Both the position numbers and the translations under genes were made by a program. Below are positions 1 through 5,367 of a DNA stretch of 5,367 nucleotides, in pieces (the stretch's first letter is position 1; every line of letters begins with the position of its first letter). Source of the stretch: Streptosporangiaceae bacterium (GTDB lineage: Bacteria; Actinomycetota; Actinomycetes; Streptosporangiales; Streptosporangiaceae). The stretch spans positions 1 to 5,367 of the forward strand of contig JASHTT010000486.1 of the NCBI GenBank assembly GCA_030040415.1, read 5' to 3'. Below the pieces are notes generated by a model, which ran no database searches, was not told the origin of the DNA, and was given only the letters and a program-made list of their open reading frames with translations.

Positions 1-597
1 GTCACCCTGTCGGGCGTCAGCAGCGGCGCCGTGTACCTGCTCGGCCTCGCCCCCGCGGCGGAGTGCACGACCAGCGATTCGGTGTCCGGCGTCGCCGAGT
101 ACGCGGTGACGGAGACGCTGTCCGCCCGGCCAGATGGCTCCGGGGTGCAAACCGCGGAGTGCTTCGGGGCCGAGAACGAGGCTGGCATCAAGGCACCTAC
201 CGTGAAGGTCCGCTTCCTGGTCGCCTACGCGTTCGGCGGCTTCATCTCTCCCGCGCCAGGCGCTGAGCTCAATCCTTCGGCTCACAAGATCACCGTCAGG
301 TTCCGGCTGGCGAACGGGGCGGGGAAGACGATCCCGGCGAGCACGATGAAGGCTCTCGCGGAGGTCTACGACGTCCGGGTCACCCTCCGTGGCCCGGACA
401 CCAAGGCGGAGACGAGCAGCTGCAGCTGGGACGGCGCCAAGCAGTACCTGCAGTGCGTGCTCACCAGGCCGGTCGACATCCGCACCGGCAAGAGCCACAA
501 GTACACGATCACCGCGACCGAGAACCTCGGCACCGGGTTCATCACCGTGCCGCCCGATGCCGACAGCCAGAACCCCGAGCCCGTCTACTTCAAGTAG
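1..597 (+). CDS. Secreted Ig-like/PxKF-type surface protein, C-terminal part (5' end outside window)
   Basis: The frame is open from the first base to TAG at 595-597, giving 198 visible residues. A GTG at position 31 could be read as a start, but the ten codons before it continue the same domain, so this is the 3' end of a longer gene. Visible residues 1-62 resemble bacterial Ig-like/HYR repeats of the type YxLGxxPAxxC..SGV..(T)AxC...NxAG, with Cys22 and Cys54 placed for an intradomain disulfide. Residues ~72-198 resemble the PxKF module that ends many actinobacterial extracellular proteins: an aromatic-GG-F-x-x-P segment (AFGGFISPAPG, 77-87), a beta strand in the PVKFSL position (ITVRFRL, 97-103), a second Cys pair (141 and 152), and a terminal VYFK. 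No transmembrane segment or sortase signal is visible, so the protein is probably exported by a signal peptide outside the window. It probably acts in adhesion or as a structural tail of an exported enzyme; the catalytic part, if any, is not visible. It converges on the lipoprotein gene and shows no link to the hopanoid genes. Confidence 0.75.
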   Translation, partial: VTLSGVSSGAVYLLGLAPAAECTTSDSVSGVAEYAVTETLSARPDGSGVQTAECFGAENEAGIKAPTVKVRFLVAYAFGGFISPAPGAELNPSAHKITVRFRLANGAGKTIPASTMKALAEVYDVRVTLRGPDTKAETSSCSWDGAKQYLQCVLTRPVDIRTGKSHKYTITATENLGTGFITVPPDADSQNPEPVYFK

Positions 598-617
598 CGC
601 CCGGCCGGCCGCGAGAG

Positions 618-1145
618 CTAGCCGCCCGTCTGCGTCACGTTAGCGGCCGTGATCAGGCCGTTCTGCACCGTGTAGGTGCCCTGGTACTGCTGGGTCATTC
701 CGGTGCATGCGTTCGCGGCCTCCAGGCTGATCGTGACAGTATCGCCGGATGTGCCGAGTTCGGTCAGGTTCTCGTAGGTCGTGCAGGCGAACCCGCTGGC
801 AAACTGCTGGTAGGTCTGGCCTGTCACGCTCCCCGACGACAGCAGCGCATAAGCGCTGGCGTAGTCACCCGACTCGATGTCGCCGTAGTACTCGCTCACC
901 ACTGCCCATGGCGTCTTCGCTTGCACGCCAGCGGGGCCCTGGCTGGCCGGGCTACCGCTGGCCGGCGCTGGCGGTGCGACGGTCTTGGTCACCGTCGGCG
1001 CCGGAGTCGCTGACGGGCTCACCGTTGCCGTGTGCGCCGCCCGCGGCGCTGTCACCGATGGCGAAGGCGCGGACTCCACGGTCGAACAGGCGGCCAGTCC
1101 GAGCAGCATGACCAAGGAGCCGGCACCAAGCATTTTCCGCATCAC
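618..1145 (-). CDS. Small NTF2-like/DUF4878-type lipoprotein
   Basis: A predicted membrane-anchored lipoprotein of 175 residues. Residues 1-20 form a lipoprotein signal peptide: MMRK, a hydrophobic core, then the lipobox LAAC with Cys20 as the lipidation site. Residues 21-75 are a low-complexity Ser/Thr/Pro/Ala linker typical of actinobacterial surface lipoproteins. Residues ~78-175 form a small alpha+beta domain beginning WAVVSEYYGDIESGDYASAYALL, the opening helix pattern of NTF2-like/DUF4878-type domains, and ending in beta strands (YQGTYTV, LITAANV). Cys121 and Cys147 may form a disulfide. GTG at 1145-1143 is followed directly by ATG at 1142-1140; either fits the upstream GGGGG, and a third in-frame ATG (codon 5) would shorten the signal peptide. 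The stop is TAG at 618-620. The gene lies 73 nt downstream of the SDR on the same strand. It could be a last operon member or an independent gene. A ligand or role cannot be read from the sequence, and the NTF2-like assignment rests on overall pattern only. Confidence 0.8.
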   Translation of the reverse strand: MMRKMLGAGSLVMLLGLAACSTVESAPSPSVTAPRAAHTATVSPSATPAPTVTKTVAPPAPASGSPASQGPAGVQAKTPWAVVSEYYGDIESGDYASAYALLSSGSVTGQTYQQFASGFACTTYENLTELGTSGDTVTISLEAANACTGMTQQYQGTYTVQNGLITAANVTQTGG

Positions 1146-1151
1146 GCGATA

Positions 1152-1156
1152 CCCCC
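1152..1156 (-). promoter_or_regulatory. Ribosome binding site of the lipoprotein gene
   Basis: The minus strand reads GGGGG here, 6 nt before GTG (1145-1143) and 9 nt before ATG (1142-1140). It supports initiation at one of these two adjacent codons but does not decide between them. The rest of the 73-nt gap (1146-1218) shows no convincing -35/-10 pair or terminator. Confidence 0.5.
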
Positions 1157-1218
1157 GTTTCGCGTGCGGGCATGCAGTCCAGCGCCTCTGTTTTCGACCC
1201 TACGCTCCGGCTGCCGGG

Positions 1219-2007
1219 TCAGGCGAACCGTGCCGCCAGCAGCCGGTACAGGCTGGGGAAACTGACCTTCAGGCGCGCTGGCCAGGACAGCCAGTGCGGG
1301 ATCACGAGATCGTCCCGGCCCTGCTCGACGGCGCTGACGATGGCCTCGGCTGCCGTCTGGGCGCTCATCAGCTGAGGGTGCACGCGCTGATAGGGGACAT
1401 TGCGGCGTTCGAAGAACGGGGTGTCGATCACCCCCGGGCTGACCAATGTGACGCCGATACCCTGCGGGCGCAGTTCCGCCCGCAGGCTGTCCGCGAGGCA
1501 GCCAAGCCCTGCCTTGGTCGCCGAGTACCACGACTCGCCGGGCACGCCCATCAGGCCCGCTACGGACCCGATGAAGACGATCCGGCCGGCGCCGGGCTGA
1601 AGGTGCGGGATGGCCGCAAGCGCGAGCAGGGCGGCTGCCCGCAGGTTGACGTCCAGCAGCGCGTCTATCTCGGACTCCGTCATCGACGAGAACTGCCCGG
1701 CCCAGCCGATCCCGGCATTCGACACGAGCACGTCAAGCCCGCCGAGCGCCGCGACGGTCCCTTCGACGATGCGCTGCGGGCAGCCCGGCTCGCGCAGGTC
1801 TCCGCTGAAGATCGCGCCGCCTGTAGCCGCCGCCACCAGTTGCAGTTCGGGAACGTTGCGGCCGGCGATCGCCAGCCGCGCCCCCTTGCTCGCGAGCACC
1901 TTCGCCATGGCGGCACCGATGCCACTCGAACCGCCGGTGACGAGCGCCCGCGCATCGCGCAGATTGTGCGGTCCGACCGCCGGATGCGGCGGGTGCGGCC
2001 GGGTCAT
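1219..2007 (-). CDS. Short-chain dehydrogenase/reductase, translationally coupled to hpnR
   Basis: A classical SDR of 262 residues, a normal length for this single-domain Rossmann family, which carries out NAD(P)(H)-dependent oxidation or reduction of alcohol/carbonyl groups. Visible motifs: cofactor-binding TGGSSGIG at 24-31, Arg50 after beta-2 (AGRN) which favours NADP(H), Asp70, NAG at 97-99, Asn121, catalytic Ser148, and the YxxxK pair Tyr161/Lys165, followed by PG at 191-192. The full Asn-Ser-Tyr-Lys tetrad suggests an active enzyme. The C-terminal 25 residues are hydrophobic and basic (LSWPARLKVSF...), which may help it approach a membrane or lipid substrate; this is inference. ATG at 2007-2005 overlaps the hpnR stop in ATGA. 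No strong Shine-Dalgarno sequence precedes it, so translation probably depends on termination of hpnR. The context suggests a hopanoid or hopanoid side-chain substrate, but the sequence does not identify one; SDRs are promiscuous and could serve another lipid. Confidence 0.93.
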   Translation of the reverse strand: MTRPHPPHPAVGPHNLRDARALVTGGSSGIGAAMAKVLASKGARLAIAGRNVPELQLVAAATGGAIFSGDLREPGCPQRIVEGTVAALGGLDVLVSNAGIGWAGQFSSMTESEIDALLDVNLRAAALLALAAIPHLQPGAGRIVFIGSVAGLMGVPGESWYSATKAGLGCLADSLRAELRPQGIGVTLVSPGVIDTPFFERRNVPYQRVHPQLMSAQTAAEAIVSAVEQGRDDLVIPHWLSWPARLKVSFPSLYRLLAARFA

Positions 2008-3485
2008 GACCGGCGCCGGGCAGGGGCGTGGATGTACAGGGCCTTCCGCTCGGGTGCCACTGCCACGTGCTCAGAAGGCGGTGGCAGCGTGTACTCGACA
2101 TCCCGGAGGTGCTCGGAGTACTGCCGGTCGGCGTTGTAGACCTTGTCGAATTTCCAGATCATGTTGACGAAGTTCGTCTGCCCGCGGAGAAGCTGCCTGG
2201 CCACGATCCCGGTGGTCTTGGCGAGGGCCGCGAAGCCCAGGTGCTTGCGTGCCAGCACCGCCTGCGTCCGGACAAGCTCCTCGTAAAAGCGGTGCAGCGG
2301 CAGCCGGGTTGGCAGCACGGCATGCTGCACGTCGAAGAGCCGGTAGTCGAGCGTCGTGAGCCGCCGCGACTCTGTCATCCAGGTCTCCGTGCCCGGATAG
2401 GGCGTCTGCACCGTGATGTTGACGATCTCCGGGACGCTCATGGCCCACTCGCGGACGAACGCGAACCTCGCCTCGTCCCAGTCCGGGTCGGCGATGATGT
2501 TGATGGCGACGCTCAGGCCCATGGATCGCGCCACCTCGAGGGCCTTGTTGTTGACTTTCGGAGTCGTCCGCTTCCGGAACGCCTTGAGCCCGTCCTCGTC
2601 CAGGGCTTCCAGGCCGAGGAACATGTAGTTGAGGCCAAGCGCTCTCCAGCGGCGGAACACCTCCTCGTTGCGGAGCAGCACGTCGCAGCGCGTTTCCAGG
2701 TAGTACTCCTTGCGGATCCTGCGGCGCTCGAGCTGCCGGGCGATCTCGTCGCCTTCCTCCGCCTTGATGAAGGCGACATCGTCGACGATGAACACGCCGG
2801 GCTCTTGGATCCGGGCCATGTCCTCGACGGCTGCCTCGGGTGACAGCCGGCGGTAACTGCGCCCGTAGAAGGTCCACGCGCTGCAGAAGGAGCAGTCCCA
2901 CGGGCAGCCGCGGGTGAACTCGATCGACGCGGCCGGGTCCATCGTTCCGATGAAATACTTCCGGCGCCTTGTCGCGAGGTGCCGGGCGGGCAGGTGCTCG
3001 TCCAGGCTGTGCACCATCACCGGCGGGCGGCCGGCGCCGTCGGCGGTCACCGCGCCGGGAACGTCGGCGATCGCCCGGTCCGGCAGCGCGGCGAGCAGCG
3101 CCGGGGCTCCGGTTTCCCCCTCGCCCTTGAGCACGACGTCGATGGCACCGTCCGCGTGGCCGATTACCTGCTCGGCCACGAACGACAAGCTGTGACCGCC
3201 CGCGAACACCAGGCACTCTGGCAGGACGCCCTTGAGCCACTTGGCGAGGTCTACGACCTCGGGAACGTTCGCGAGGTAGTTGAGGCTGAAGCCGACCGCG
3301 TCGGGCCGGAAGTCGGTCACCTGACGGTCGAGGTCGGCTCTCGGCTGGGCCTGCAGGTCGACGAGGCGGACATCGTGCCCGTCGGCCAGCAGTGCGGAGC
3401 CGACGCGCTCCAGGCCAAGCGGCTCGAGCCGCAAGAAGATCTCCGAGTACATCAACGCGCTCGGATGCACGAGTAGCACGCGCAT
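2004..3485 (-). CDS. hpnR: Hopanoid C-3 methylase, B12-binding radical SAM protein (HpnR family)
   Basis: A cobalamin-dependent (class B) radical SAM methyltransferase of 493 residues. The HpnR family adds a methyl group to C-3 of the hopanoid A ring, giving 3-methylhopanoids. Residues ~1-145 form a B12-binding Rossmann-like domain (MRVLLVHPSALMY..., LRLEPLGLE at 18-26, RPDAVGFSLNYLANVPEVVDL, GEGE at 121-124) without the classical DxHxxG cobalamin-ligand motif, as is common in this class. The radical SAM barrel follows, with the [4Fe-4S] motif CxxxCxxC at Cys194, Cys198 and Cys201 inside GCPWDCSFCSAWTFYGRSY, then FIVDDVAF (232-239), YYLETRCD (261-268) and FLGLEALD (289-296). Stretches such as LNYLANVPEVVDLAK, the segment around the cluster, and LRGQTNFVNMIWKF near the C-terminus match my recollection of HpnR rather than generic B12 radical SAM proteins. 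ATG at 3485-3483 has AGGAGG 8 nt upstream. The stop TGA lies at 2006-2004. The gene sits 62 nt after hpnJ and overlaps the SDR. The main alternative is a close paralog methylating another polycyclic triterpenoid position. Confidence 0.85.
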   Translation of the reverse strand: MRVLLVHPSALMYSEIFLRLEPLGLERVGSALLADGHDVRLVDLQAQPRADLDRQVTDFRPDAVGFSLNYLANVPEVVDLAKWLKGVLPECLVFAGGHSLSFVAEQVIGHADGAIDVVLKGEGETGAPALLAALPDRAIADVPGAVTADGAGRPPVMVHSLDEHLPARHLATRRRKYFIGTMDPAASIEFTRGCPWDCSFCSAWTFYGRSYRRLSPEAAVEDMARIQEPGVFIVDDVAFIKAEEGDEIARQLERRRIRKEYYLETRCDVLLRNEEVFRRWRALGLNYMFLGLEALDEDGLKAFRKRTTPKVNNKALEVARSMGLSVAINIIADPDWDEARFAFVREWAMSVPEIVNITVQTPYPGTETWMTESRRLTTLDYRLFDVQHAVLPTRLPLHRFYEELVRTQAVLARKHLGFAALAKTTGIVARQLLRGQTNFVNMIWKFDKVYNADRQYSEHLRDVEYTLPPPSEHVAVAPERKALYIHAPARRRS

Positions 3486-3489
3486 GAGG

Positions 3490-3518
3490 CGGGCCTCCTG
3501 TCACCGGGCTCCTGTCAC
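3490..3518 (-). repeat. Adjacent tandem repeat carrying the hpnR ribosome binding site
   Basis: On the minus strand two copies of GTGACAGGAG(G)CCCG stand side by side: 14 nt at 3518-3505 and 15 nt at 3504-3490, differing by one inserted G. Each copy holds an AGGAG core; the copy nearer hpnR is the extended AGGAGG. This looks like a local duplication of the Shine-Dalgarno region. Confidence 0.75.
3494..3499 (-). promoter_or_regulatory. Strong ribosome binding site of hpnR
   Basis: The minus strand reads AGGAGG with 8 nt to ATG at 3485-3483. This is a near-consensus Shine-Dalgarno sequence at good spacing, the strongest in the window, and it fixes the hpnR start. A second AGGAG at 3513-3509 is too far away to serve the same codon efficiently. 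Confidence 0.85.
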
Positions 3519-3547
3519 TGAGCCACTACGTCTTGTCTTGCCGGCGT

Positions 3548-4984
3548 TCAGGACGCCTGCGCCGCCGACCGGCGGCGAAGGAACCGCATGAACTCGCCGC
3601 CCTCGCGCAGACGGCGGCCAGCCAGGTCGGGCCGCCGTATCATCTCGGCCGAAAGCTCCGCGATCTTGCCTGCCCGGAAGTAGAACCGCTTGTACATGGC
3701 GTCGACGGAATCGAGGATCTCGGTGTGCCCGAGGCCTGGGTAGGAGAGCGCCGCGATCTGGGTGCCCCGCTCGCTGACGAGCGCCGCGCCGTCCGCGTCG
3801 TCGGGCAGCCAGCCGTTCTCCACGGCCTGCCGGTGCAGTTCGGTGCCGGGATAGGGCGCCGCGACCGATACCTGGATAGTGTGCGGATTCACCTGCCTGG
3901 CGAAGTCGATCGTCTCCCTGATGGTTTCCTTCGTCTCGCCCGGCAGGCCGATGATGAAGGTGCCGTGCATCGTGATGCCAAGGTCGTGGCAGTCACTGGC
4001 GAAGCGCCGGGCGCGGTCGACCCGCAGGCCCTTCTTGACGTTGTTGAGTATCTGCTGGCTGCCTGACTCGTAACCGACGACGACGAGGCGCAGTCCGTTG
4101 TCCCGCAGCACCTTCAGCGTTTCCCTGGGCACGTTCGCCTTGGCGTTGCATGACCAGGTGATACCGAGCCGGCCGAGCCCCCGGGCGATGTCCTCGGCCC
4201 GCTGCCGGTCGTCGGTGAACGTGTCGTCGTCGAAGAACAGCTCCTTCACCTGCGGGAACAGCTCGGCCGCCACGGCGGCCTCGTCGAGCACGTTCGCAAC
4301 GCTCCGGGTCCGGTACCGGTGGCCGCCCACGGTCTGCGGCCAGAGGCAGAAAGTGCACCGGGAGCGGCAACCGCGGCCGGTGTAGAACGACAGGTAGGGG
4401 TGCCGCAGATAGCCGATGTAATAGTCCTCGGCCCGCAGGTGCCGTTTGTAGACCGGCGTGACAAACGGCAGGCTGTCCATATCCTCGACCATCTGCCGGT
4501 CGGCGTTGCGCACCACCTGGCCGTGCGGATCCCGGTAGCTGATGCCGTCGACGGCAGCAAGCGGGCGTCCCTCCGCGACCTCCGCGACGGTGAAGTCGAA
4601 CTCCTCCCTGGCGACGAAGTCGATGGCGGTGCTGGCGCGCAGCGACGCCTCTGGCTGGACCGCCACCTTGGCGCCGACGAAGCCGACCAGGAGCGAGGGG
4701 TTCTCGGCCTTCAGCGCCTCGGCGACCTTGACGTCCCCGGCGAAGCTCGGCGAACTCGTGTGCAGGATGGCAAGGTCGTGGCCAACCGCGAGCGGGACGA
4801 CGTCGGGCAGGGTCAGGCCGGCTGGCGGGGCGTCGACCAGCAGGCTGTCCGGCACGAGCGCGGCCGGCTGTGCCAGCCAGGTCGGATACCAGTAGGACCT
4901 GACCTCTCGCCTCGCCTGGTACCGGGCGCCGGCTCCGCCGTCGAAGCCCTGGTAGGAAGGCGGATGGAGAAAGAGCGTGCGCAT
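3548..4984 (-). CDS. hpnJ: Hopanoid biosynthesis radical SAM protein HpnJ (BHT cyclitol ether formation)
   Basis: A radical SAM enzyme of 478 residues, close to the family length as I recall it. Genetic work in Burkholderia cenocepacia assigned HpnJ to conversion of glucosaminyl-BHT to BHT cyclitol ether, after HpnI (GlcNAc transfer) and HpnK (deacetylation). The N-terminus shows the HpnJ signature FDGGAGARYQARREVRSYWYPTWLAQPAAL (residues 14-43). Residues ~40-140 look like the degenerate B12-binding-like domain of this superfamily (VGFVGAKVAVQPEASL, STAIDFVAREEFDF). The [4Fe-4S] motif CxxxCxxC is Cys206, Cys210 and Cys213, followed by LWPQTVGGHRYRTRSV. Further barrel segments are LFFDDDTFTDD (249-259), WSCNAKANVPRETL, VGYESGSQQIL (303-313, with the GxExG motif), GTFIIGLPGETKETI and AAPYPGTEL. 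ATG at 4984-4982 shares one base with the stop of the upstream glycosyltransferase; GGGGA lies 6 nt before it. The stop TGA is at 3550-3548. All three cluster cysteines are present and no frame break is seen. Confidence 0.92.
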   Translation of the reverse strand: MRTLFLHPPSYQGFDGGAGARYQARREVRSYWYPTWLAQPAALVPDSLLVDAPPAGLTLPDVVPLAVGHDLAILHTSSPSFAGDVKVAEALKAENPSLLVGFVGAKVAVQPEASLRASTAIDFVAREEFDFTVAEVAEGRPLAAVDGISYRDPHGQVVRNADRQMVEDMDSLPFVTPVYKRHLRAEDYYIGYLRHPYLSFYTGRGCRSRCTFCLWPQTVGGHRYRTRSVANVLDEAAVAAELFPQVKELFFDDDTFTDDRQRAEDIARGLGRLGITWSCNAKANVPRETLKVLRDNGLRLVVVGYESGSQQILNNVKKGLRVDRARRFASDCHDLGITMHGTFIIGLPGETKETIRETIDFARQVNPHTIQVSVAAPYPGTELHRQAVENGWLPDDADGAALVSERGTQIAALSYPGLGHTEILDSVDAMYKRFYFRAGKIAELSAEMIRRPDLAGRRLREGGEFMRFLRRRSAAQAS

Positions 4985-5367
4985 CAGGTGTCCCCGGCTC
5001 CCTTCGTGGCCCGGCCGTTGGCTGCGGCCCTGCGGCCGACCGTGGTCATGCTTCCCTCCGCTTTACCCGCTGGCGCCCCGAAAGCACTCGCCTGGCGTTG
5101 TGCGGGCACCGCTCCCCGCAGATCCAGCCCGATACCCTGCAGGGCGGCCGCGAACGCGGGTTCCCAGCGCGCGGCCGGCCCGGAGACCGGCCGAACCGGA
5201 GCCTGGTCACGCAGGGCCAGGGCGCTGGCGGTCACGCCATCGGCACCCGGGGTGCAGACGCTCGCCGCACCCAGCTCAAGCTCGTGCTGCAGGTTGTCGC
5301 GGCCGTGCCCGGGCATGACGTCGAGCAGCAGGAGCTGGCGGCCTACGACGCGCGCCTCGCTGCACGT
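4984..5367 (-). CDS. GT-B glycosyltransferase, C-terminal part (MurG/MGDG-synthase-like; N-terminus outside window)
   Basis: The frame is open from the window edge to TGA at 4986-4984, giving 127 visible residues; codon use is strongly G/C-ending, as in the neighbours. Residues 1-34 read TCSEARVVGRQ, LLLLDVMPGHGRDNLQHEL, ELGAA. This fits the donor-binding C-terminal pattern of GT28/MGDG-synthase-like glycosyltransferases: (G)xT-x-SEA-x-x-x-G-x-P-(hydrophobic)4-D-x-x-PG(Q/H)xxxN...(L/G)GAA. The helix WEPAFAAALQGIGL would close the domain. The last ~40 residues (from about VPAQRQ) are a low-complexity basic/Ala/Gly tail with no recognised fold. An ATG at 5316-5314 is internal to the pattern and is not the true start. 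The gene shares one base with hpnJ (TGATG), so the two are probably co-translated. By context the enzyme may add the sugar to BHT that HpnJ later acts on. The fold is fairly well supported; the acceptor and donor are inferred. Confidence 0.65.
   Translation of the reverse strand, partial: TCSEARVVGRQLLLLDVMPGHGRDNLQHELELGAASVCTPGADGVTASALALRDQAPVRPVSGPAARWEPAFAAALQGIGLDLRGAVPAQRQASAFGAPAGKAEGSMTTVGRRAAANGRATKGAGDT
4991..4995 (-). promoter_or_regulatory. Ribosome binding site of hpnJ inside the glycosyltransferase gene
   Basis: The minus strand reads GGGGA, 6 nt before the hpnJ ATG, within the last codons of the glycosyltransferase. A second purine-rich run, AGGGAG at 5003-4998, lies 13 nt away. 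Together with the TGATG junction this supports translational coupling plus some independent initiation. Confidence 0.5.

Noticed and set aside
602..611. Palindrome CGGCCGGCCG as a bidirectional terminator
   Set aside because: As RNA it allows only about a 3-bp stem around a 4-nt loop and is not followed by a U-tract on either strand.
1206..1219. CCGG-CTG-CCGG inverted repeat at the end of the SDR gene as a terminator
   Set aside because: The stem is only 4 bp with a 3-nt loop, overlaps the SDR stop region and lacks a U-run; such matches are frequent by chance at this GC content.
2010..2019. Palindrome CCGGCGCCGG just before the SDR start as an operator
   Set aside because: It lies within the last codons of hpnR (Arg-rich end) and is explained by coding sequence in a GC-rich genome; no second copy or promoter context was seen.
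985..2139. A 384-codon open frame on the plus strand
   Set aside because: It lies antisense to the SDR and lipoprotein genes, whose products have clear motifs. The translation is a compositionally odd Arg/Gly/Ala-rich sequence with no recognisable domain, as expected of a high-GC shadow frame.
2028..2843. A 271-codon open frame on the plus strand
   Set aside because: Antisense to hpnR; a shadow of the strong third-position G/C bias with no motif or supporting context.
2071..3504. A 477-codon open frame on the minus strand
   Set aside because: It overlaps hpnR almost completely in another frame. The product is extremely Arg/Pro/Gly-rich with no domain, whereas the hpnR frame has the radical SAM and B12-binding motifs.
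4984..5367. Assignment of the partial upstream gene as HpnI or HpnK
   Set aside because: No GT2 membrane segments and no YdjC-type metal-binding pattern are visible; the TxSEAxxxG and PGHGRxN pattern fits a GT-B glycosyltransferase better. A symbol is not justified on a partial protein.

Overview
The window comes from a high-GC actinomycete-type genome: strong G/C preference at third codon positions, tightly packed genes with overlapping stop and start codons, a low-complexity Ser/Thr/Pro/Ala lipoprotein, and a secreted bacterial Ig-like protein. The genus cannot be named from the sequence.

Layout. Positions 1-597 (+) hold the 3' end of a gene for a secreted or cell-surface protein with an Ig-like repeat and a PxKF-like C-terminal module. 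Everything else lies on the minus strand and is read from right to left: a glycosyltransferase missing its N-terminus (5367-4984), a radical SAM protein of the HpnJ family (4984-3548), a B12-binding radical SAM protein of the HpnR family (3485-2004), a short-chain dehydrogenase/reductase (2007-1219), and a small NTF2-like lipoprotein (1145-618). The first two genes overlap by 1 nt (TGATG), hpnR and the SDR overlap by 4 nt (ATGA), and hpnJ and hpnR are 62 nt apart. The first four genes therefore look like one transcriptional unit. The lipoprotein follows after 73 nt and may or may not belong to it.

Function. The core looks like a hopanoid-tailoring operon. In the known pathway a sugar is attached to bacteriohopanetetrol (BHT) and the radical SAM enzyme HpnJ rearranges the glucosamine unit to a cyclitol ether. 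HpnR, another radical SAM enzyme, methylates ring A at C-3. The window adds two unassigned partners: a GT-B type glycosyltransferase (MurG/MGDG-synthase-like C-terminus) where the GT2 enzyme HpnI would be expected, and an NADP(H)-type SDR translationally coupled to hpnR. The predicted product is a C-3-methylated BHT cyclitol ether or a related glycosylated hopanoid. Squalene-hopene cyclase, HpnH, HpnG and HpnK are not in the window and would have to be encoded elsewhere. All family assignments come from motif and pattern recognition, not from a database search.
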